A DNA stretch of 64,000 nucleotides from Saccharothrix saharensis (GTDB taxonomy: Bacteria; Actinomycetota; Actinomycetes; Mycobacteriales; Pseudonocardiaceae): assembly GCF_006716745.1 (NCBI RefSeq), contig NZ_VFPP01000001.1:5901386-5965385 (forward strand). Direction: 5' to 3'. The notes beneath the pieces are model-generated. The model saw only the letters and a list, made by a program, of their open reading frames with translations, was not told the DNA's origin and searched no databases. Both the position numbers and the translations under genes were made by a program. Of the stretch, positions 60,011-64,000 are shown piece after piece. Every line of letters begins with the position of its first letter. Position 1 is the stretch's first letter.

Positions 60011-60937
60011 GTGAAGATCGTCGAGGTGACCGGCCTGCGCAAGGCGTACGGGTCGAACGTGGTGCTGGACGGGATAGACCTGGAGGTCGCCGAGGGGTCG
60101 GTCTTCGCGTTGCTCGGTCCCAACGGCGCGGGCAAGACGACCACCATCCGGATCCTGTCCACGCTGTCGCGCCCGGACGCCGGCCGGCTGCGGGTGGCCG
60201 GGTTCGACGTCGCGCGCGAACCGGCCGAGGTCCGCCGGGTGATCAGCCTGACCGGCCAGTACGCGGCCGTGGACGCCGAGCAGACCGGCCGGGAGAACCT
60301 GGTCGTGGTCGGCAGGCTCATGCACCTGGGCCGGGCGGGCGCCAAGGCCCGTGCCGCCGAGCTGCTGGAGCGGTTCGACCTCGTCGCCGCCGCCGACCGC
60401 CGGGTCAAGACCTACTCGGGCGGCATGCGCCGGCGGCTCGACCTGGCCATGAGCCTGGTCGCCACACCGAGGGTGATCTTCCTGGACGAGCCCACGACCG
60501 GGCTCGACCCGGCCAGCCGCACGACCATGTGGGACGCCATCCGCGACCTCGTCCGCACCGGCACCACGATCTTCCTCACCACGCAGTACCTGGAGGAGGC
60601 CGACCGCCTCGCCGACCGGATCATGGTGGTGGACAAGGGGAAGGTCGCCGCCCACGGCACCGCGGACGACCTCAAGGCCCGGGTCGGCGGCGACCGGCTC
60701 GACCTGCGCTTCACCTCCGCCGCCGCGCTCGACCACGCGGCCGCGCTGCTCGGCGGCTTCACCGACCACGAGCGGCTGGTGCTCAGCGTCCCGTCCGACG
60801 GCTCCGCCAGGCACCTGCACACCGTGCTGGACGACCTGCGCGCCGCCGCCGTCGTGCCCGCCCAGGTCTCCTCGCACCGCCCGACCCTCGACGACGTCTT
60901 CCTCGCCCTGACCGCCCGTGAAGGAGTGCCGGCATGA
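60011..60937 (+). CDS. ABC exporter ATPase (DrrA type)
   Basis: This 308-residue ATPase starts at GTG 60011 behind AGGGGGAG. Walker A is GPNGAGKT, the Q-loop region ISLTGQYAAVDAEQTGRENL is characteristic of DrrA proteins, the signature is YSGGMRRR, Walker B VIFLDEPTTGLDP and switch LTTQYLEEADRLAD. A DrrA-type C-terminal domain follows (SSHRPTLDDVFLALT). Such pumps expel anthracyclines and other drugs. The gene overlaps the permease gene by four bases. Confidence 0.94.
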   Translation: MKIVEVTGLRKAYGSNVVLDGIDLEVAEGSVFALLGPNGAGKTTTIRILSTLSRPDAGRLRVAGFDVAREPAEVRRVISLTGQYAAVDAEQTGRENLVVVGRLMHLGRAGAKARAAELLERFDLVAAADRRVKTYSGGMRRRLDLAMSLVATPRVIFLDEPTTGLDPASRTTMWDAIRDLVRTGTTIFLTTQYLEEADRLADRIMVVDKGKVAAHGTADDLKARVGGDRLDLRFTSAAALDHAAALLGGFTDHERLVLSVPSDGSARHLHTVLDDLRAAAVVPAQVSSHRPTLDDVFLALTAREGVPA

Positions 60938-61692
60938 GCCACGCCATCGCCGACTCGATGACCATGATCGGCCGCAGCATCCGGCTGAGCCGGCGCAACG
61001 CCGACACGCTGATCATGTCGATCGTCCTGCCGCTGTTGATGATGGCGTTGTTCGTGTACGTCTTCGGCGGCGCGATCAACACCGGCACCGGGTACATCAA
61101 CTACGTCGTGCCCGGCATCATCCTGCTGTGCACCGGGTACGGCGCGGCGTCCACCGCGATGTCCGTGGCCGACGACATGAACAGCGGCATGATCGACCGG
61201 CTGCGGTCCATGCCGATCCGCAGCTCCGCCGTGCTGACCGGGCACGTCACGGCCAGCATCGCGCGCAACGCCCTGTCCACCACCGTGGTGGTCGGCGCGG
61301 CGGTCGCGATGGGCTTCCGGCCGTCCGCGACGCCGCTGGAGTGGCTCGCCGCGGCCGGGTTGCTGCTGCTCTACGTGCTGGCGCTGTCCTGGCTGGCGGC
61401 GGGGTTGGGCGCGGTGGCGAAGTCGGTCGAGTCGGCCAGCGCGATGAGCTTCCTCATGCTGTTCCTGCCGTACCTGAGCAGCGCTTTCGTGCCCACGGAC
61501 ACGATGCCGGCGTTCCTGCGGGGCGTCAGCGAGCACCAGCCGATCACGCCGATCATCGAGACCGTGCGCGGCCTGCTCACCGGCACCCCGATCGGCGACC
61601 GGGGCGGGATCGCGCTGGCGTGGTCCGCGGGTCTGCTCCTGGCGTCGTTCACCCTGGCCACCGCGCTCTACCGGCGCCGGGTCGACGACTGA
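60934..61692 (+). CDS. ABC-2 type exporter permease (DrrB type)
   Basis: This 252-residue, six-helix membrane protein starts at ATG 60934, overlapping the ATPase stop (ATGA). It has the ABC-2 motifs VLPLLMMALFVYVFGGAINT, DDMNSGMIDRLRSMPIRSSA and FLPYLSSAFVPTDTMPAFLR. It forms the channel of the exporter with DrrA. Its last 25 bp overlap the 3' end of the converging DUF885 gene. Confidence 0.94.
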   Translation: MSHAIADSMTMIGRSIRLSRRNADTLIMSIVLPLLMMALFVYVFGGAINTGTGYINYVVPGIILLCTGYGAASTAMSVADDMNSGMIDRLRSMPIRSSAVLTGHVTASIARNALSTTVVVGAAVAMGFRPSATPLEWLAAAGLLLLYVLALSWLAAGLGAVAKSVESASAMSFLMLFLPYLSSAFVPTDTMPAFLRGVSEHQPITPIIETVRGLLTGTPIGDRGGIALAWSAGLLLASFTLATALYRRRVDD

Positions 61693-63233
61693 ACCCAGGA
61701 CCGGACGAGGTCGGCCAACGTGGACAGCGGCACGCGGGCCTCGGACAGCACGACCTCGTGGAAGTCGCGGACGTCGAACGCGCCACCCAGGCGTCGTTCG
61801 GCGTCGCGCCGCAACCGCTGGACCTCCAACCGGCCGACCATGTACGCCAGGGCTTGACCGGGGTCGGCCAGGTAGCGGTCCACTTCGGACTGGACGAGGT
61901 GCTCGGCCATCGGCGTGGTGGCGCGCAGGAACTCCACGGCGCGGTCCCTGGTCCAGCCGAACGCGTGCAACCCGGTGTCCACCACGAGCCGCCCGGCGCG
62001 CATCGAGTCGAACGTGAGCATGCCCAGCCGCGACAGCGCGTCGGAGTACAAGCCCATCTCGTCGGCGAGGCGCTCGGCGTACAGCGCCCAGCCCTCGGCG
62101 AACGCGCTGACGCCCGCGGTGCGCCGCCACACCGACAGGTCGGTGCGCGCCATCCGCCGTGCGCCGTCGAAGTGGTGCCCCGGCACGGTCTCGTGGAACG
62201 CCGGCGCTTCGGCCGTGTGCCTGCCGTCGAGCTGGGCCGGGTTCACCGAGTAGGTGCCCGGCCGCGACCCGTCGACGGTGCCCGCCAGGTACGACGGGGG
62301 AGTCGTGGCCGGTGTGCCCTCCGGGTAGGGGCGCACCGCGCACCGCTCGGCCGGCACGGCGCGGAACCACGCCGGCGCGGCGGCCTCGGCGCGGCGCACG
62401 GCGGCGCGGGCGGCGGTGAGCATCTCGTCCGCGCCGCGCCACTTCGGGACGTCGCGCAACCCGGCGAACACCTCGTGGACGTCGGACGTGCCGAACACCT
62501 CCCGGCCCAGCACCGCGTACTCCTCGGCGAGGCCGTCCAGCACCTCCAACCCCATGTCGTGCAACCGGTCGGGGGTCAGGTCGGTGGTGGTGTGGCGCCG
62601 GGCCGCCGCCGCGTACAGCTCCTCGCCGCCGGGCAGGTGGCACACGCCGGCCCGGTCGTCGTCACGCCCGTGCGGCAGCACGTCGGCGGCCAGCGCGTCC
62701 CGGTACTCGCGCACGCCGGGCAGGTGGGCGTTGGCGTCGAGCTGGGCGATGGCCTGCCGCACCAACCTGGCCACCGGCCGCCGCCCCGCGCGGATGCCGT
62801 CCCGGTGCCGTCGCGCGAGGGTGTCGAAGAACGCGGGCATCGCGGCCAACCGGCGCTCGTGGTCGGCGCGCCGCTGCCCGGTGTCCAACCGCGCGTCGGC
62901 CAGCGCGTGCAGCAGGATCGGCACCGGCGTCAGGATGAGGTCGCTGACGGTGAACTCCACCCACCGCTGCGCCACCTGGTCCCGCAACGCGGACGCCTGC
63001 TGCCCGATCATGGTCCGGGTCACCCGGTCGGTCACCGCCAACGGCCCCGGATCGACGGCTTCGGCCCGCGCGGCGATGTCCCGCAGCTCCTCGGCGAACC
63101 GCTCGTCGCCCTCCTCCGAGTAGTCCGTGAGCCGGTCGTCGTAGCCGGGCACCCCGAGCAGCGTGGCCACCACGGGGAACCGCGCCGTCACGGCCCGGTG
63201 CAACTCGTCGGCGATCCGATCGACCTCCGCCAC
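61668..63233 (-). CDS. DUF885 family protein, putative metallopeptidase
   Basis: This 521-residue protein starts at GTG 63233. It has the DUF885 signatures APAFHETVPGHHFDGARRM, a zinc-peptidase-like HExxPGHH motif, and SAFAEGWALYAERLADEMGL, whose Glu could be the third ligand. Members are mostly uncharacterised and assumed to be cytoplasmic or exported metallopeptidases; no signal peptide is seen here. The frame stays open upstream for 47 codons with poor similarity, so the GTG is preferred. It converges on and overlaps the exporter permease gene by 25 bp. Confidence 0.88.
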   Translation of the reverse strand: MAEVDRIADELHRAVTARFPVVATLLGVPGYDDRLTDYSEEGDERFAEELRDIAARAEAVDPGPLAVTDRVTRTMIGQQASALRDQVAQRWVEFTVSDLILTPVPILLHALADARLDTGQRRADHERRLAAMPAFFDTLARRHRDGIRAGRRPVARLVRQAIAQLDANAHLPGVREYRDALAADVLPHGRDDDRAGVCHLPGGEELYAAAARRHTTTDLTPDRLHDMGLEVLDGLAEEYAVLGREVFGTSDVHEVFAGLRDVPKWRGADEMLTAARAAVRRAEAAAPAWFRAVPAERCAVRPYPEGTPATTPPSYLAGTVDGSRPGTYSVNPAQLDGRHTAEAPAFHETVPGHHFDGARRMARTDLSVWRRTAGVSAFAEGWALYAERLADEMGLYSDALSRLGMLTFDSMRAGRLVVDTGLHAFGWTRDRAVEFLRATTPMAEHLVQSEVDRYLADPGQALAYMVGRLEVQRLRRDAERRLGGAFDVRDFHEVVLSEARVPLSTLADLVRSWVQSSTRRR

Positions 63234-63466
63234 CCCACCGATGGTGCCGGCCGGCCGGCGGCACCGCCGCCGGAGCCGGCCGCGCCAGTCCTCCATCCGG
63301 TGGACGACGACGATCCCTCCGTGCGGCGGCAGGTGGCGGCGTTGGTCGTCGGTGGCCACGTACTCCTCCGGCACGGCGCCGACGGGCTCCGCCGGTCCTC
63401 CTGGAACGCCCTCCCACGGCGCGGTGCCGCCGGCCGTCCCGACCAGCGGGCCGTCCGGCCACCACG

Positions 63467-63661
63467 AGACACCGTCGAGCGGTGGGGCTTCTCCGAGGCA
63501 CCGCTGGGACCGGTGCGCACCTCACCCGGTTCCAGGGAGCCGGCCGCCGCCAGTTGGCGCACGCGGTACGGCACGGTGCCGGGGTAGCGGCCCAGGCGTT
63601 GCGCCAACCGCTCGTCGGTCAGCTCCTGCCGGGCGCACAGCCGCAGGACCCGCAACCGCAA
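63467..63661 (-). pseudogene. ArsR-like winged-helix regulator fragment
   Basis: About 65 residues (RLRVLRLCARQELTDERLAQ, RLGRYPGTVPYRVRQLAAAG, LEPGEVRTGPSGASEKPHRS) read as the DNA-binding domain of an ArsR-type regulator. There is no good start codon (only TTG at 63661, with HPL before it as in intact relatives). After KPHRSTVS the frame becomes low-complexity while neighbouring frames show nothing clear. The C-terminal half is lost or frameshifted before the DUF885 gene. This is read as a gene remnant. Confidence 0.45.
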
Positions 63662-63686
63662 CGGGTGGGCCCTGGCCGGGTAGCCG

Positions 63687-64000
63687 TCACCGCCGCCCCG
63701 ACGCCGCGTCGATCACCTCGTCCAGCACGTCCCGCGACCGCACCAGGTCGGTGATCAGCCGGTCGATGCGCGCCCGTTCGGCGGTCAGGTCGTCCACCAG
63801 CCGGGGCGTGGCGATCTCGGACGGCCCGCCGTCCACGTCCCGCATGCACGGCAGCATCGCCGCGATCTTCTTGCTGTTGAGCCCGGCGGCGAAGAGCTCC
63901 TGGATGCGGATGACCCGGTCCACCGCGCGCTCCGGGTACTCGCGGTGGCCGCCGGTGGTGCGGTCGGACGCCAACAGCCCCTGCTGCTCGTAGTACCGCA
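63687..64000 (-). CDS. MerR-family regulator (N-terminus beyond window)
   Basis: The gene enters from the window edge and ends with TGA at 63687-63689. The visible 104 residues hold the second part of the MerR DNA-binding domain (RYYEQQGLLASDRTTGGHRE, YPERAVDRVIRIQELFAAGL) and a dimerisation coiled coil ending LDEVIDAASGRR. A single Cys after AAML (PCMRD) is present but no metal-site cysteine set at the C-terminus, so a metal sensor is not indicated. Target and ligand are unknown. Confidence 0.9.
   Translation of the reverse strand, partial: RYYEQQGLLASDRTTGGHREYPERAVDRVIRIQELFAAGLNSKKIAAMLPCMRDVDGGPSEIATPRLVDDLTAERARIDRLITDLVRSRDVLDEVIDAASGRR

Overview
This is a very GC-rich window with dense, mostly short-spaced genes. 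It contains LAL and ECF regulators, a SAV2177-type methyltransferase, DUF3558, PPE-like and EspG-like proteins, and CebR-type operators. Together these point to a filamentous actinomycete, most likely of the Pseudonocardiales (Saccharothrix, Actinosynnema or Lentzea-like; this placement is inferred). I saw no rRNA, tRNA, CRISPR array, insertion sequence or phage module.

Layout. 1-4.1 kb: the end of a P450-like/PEP-mutase fusion gene, a long palindromic repeat, a broken MFS gene, a PepSY membrane protein and a 33-residue secreted peptide gene. 4.3-12.7 kb: regulators paired with small metabolic or transport genes (LAL regulator, NmrA/AraC, GNAT/MFS, MocR/EamA). 12.7-16.8 kb: an ECF42 sigma factor with its YCII (DGPF) partner, an SDR, a DoxX protein and an MSMEG_6728-family protein. 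16.8-18.2 kb: a TetR regulator and a ThuA-like protein.

18.2-40.4 kb is a carbohydrate locus that I read as a galactomannan or galactosylated manno-oligosaccharide utilisation system. It has a ROK repressor, an Opp-type ABC importer whose permease and ATPase are fused, two GH36 alpha-galactosidases, a GH2 beta-mannosidase, a LacI-type sensor with no DNA-binding domain, an aldo/keto reductase, a ROK sugar kinase and mannose-6-phosphate isomerase. The importer would bring oligosaccharides in, the galactosidases and mannosidase would break them down, and the kinase and isomerase would pass mannose to fructose-6-phosphate. A five-gene ESX-associated block (DUF3558, PPE-like, DUF3558, small helical protein, EspG-like) is inserted in the middle (27.1-31.1 kb).

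40.4-48.7 kb holds secreted polymer-degrading enzymes: an AA10 lytic polysaccharide monooxygenase behind a perfect CebR operator, a cutinase of the PET-hydrolase family, and a GH3 glucosidase with a near-perfect CebR operator. Among them lie a deaminase, an LLM-type oxidoreductase, an Lrp regulator and an ECF sigma/membrane-protein pair. 48.7-52.4 kb: a second ECF42/DGPF pair, an NmrA-like reductase and an EamA transporter divergent from a MarR regulator. 52.5-64 kb: a broken small secreted protein, a secreted alpha/beta hydrolase, a P450, a SAV2177-type methyltransferase, a PAS-GGDEF-EAL protein, a DoxX-like protein behind a 28-bp CebR-type palindrome, a TetR/DrrAB-type exporter module, a DUF885 peptidase, a winged-helix remnant and a MerR regulator cut by the window end.

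Three regulatory themes cross the window. ECF42-like promoters (TGTCGA, 17-18 bp, CGTC) precede both DGPF genes and a DoxX gene. CebR-type palindromes are scattered from 27.8 to 58.6 kb. A family of GTCGAACGCYCAGG-type palindromic repeats sits at gene 3' ends.
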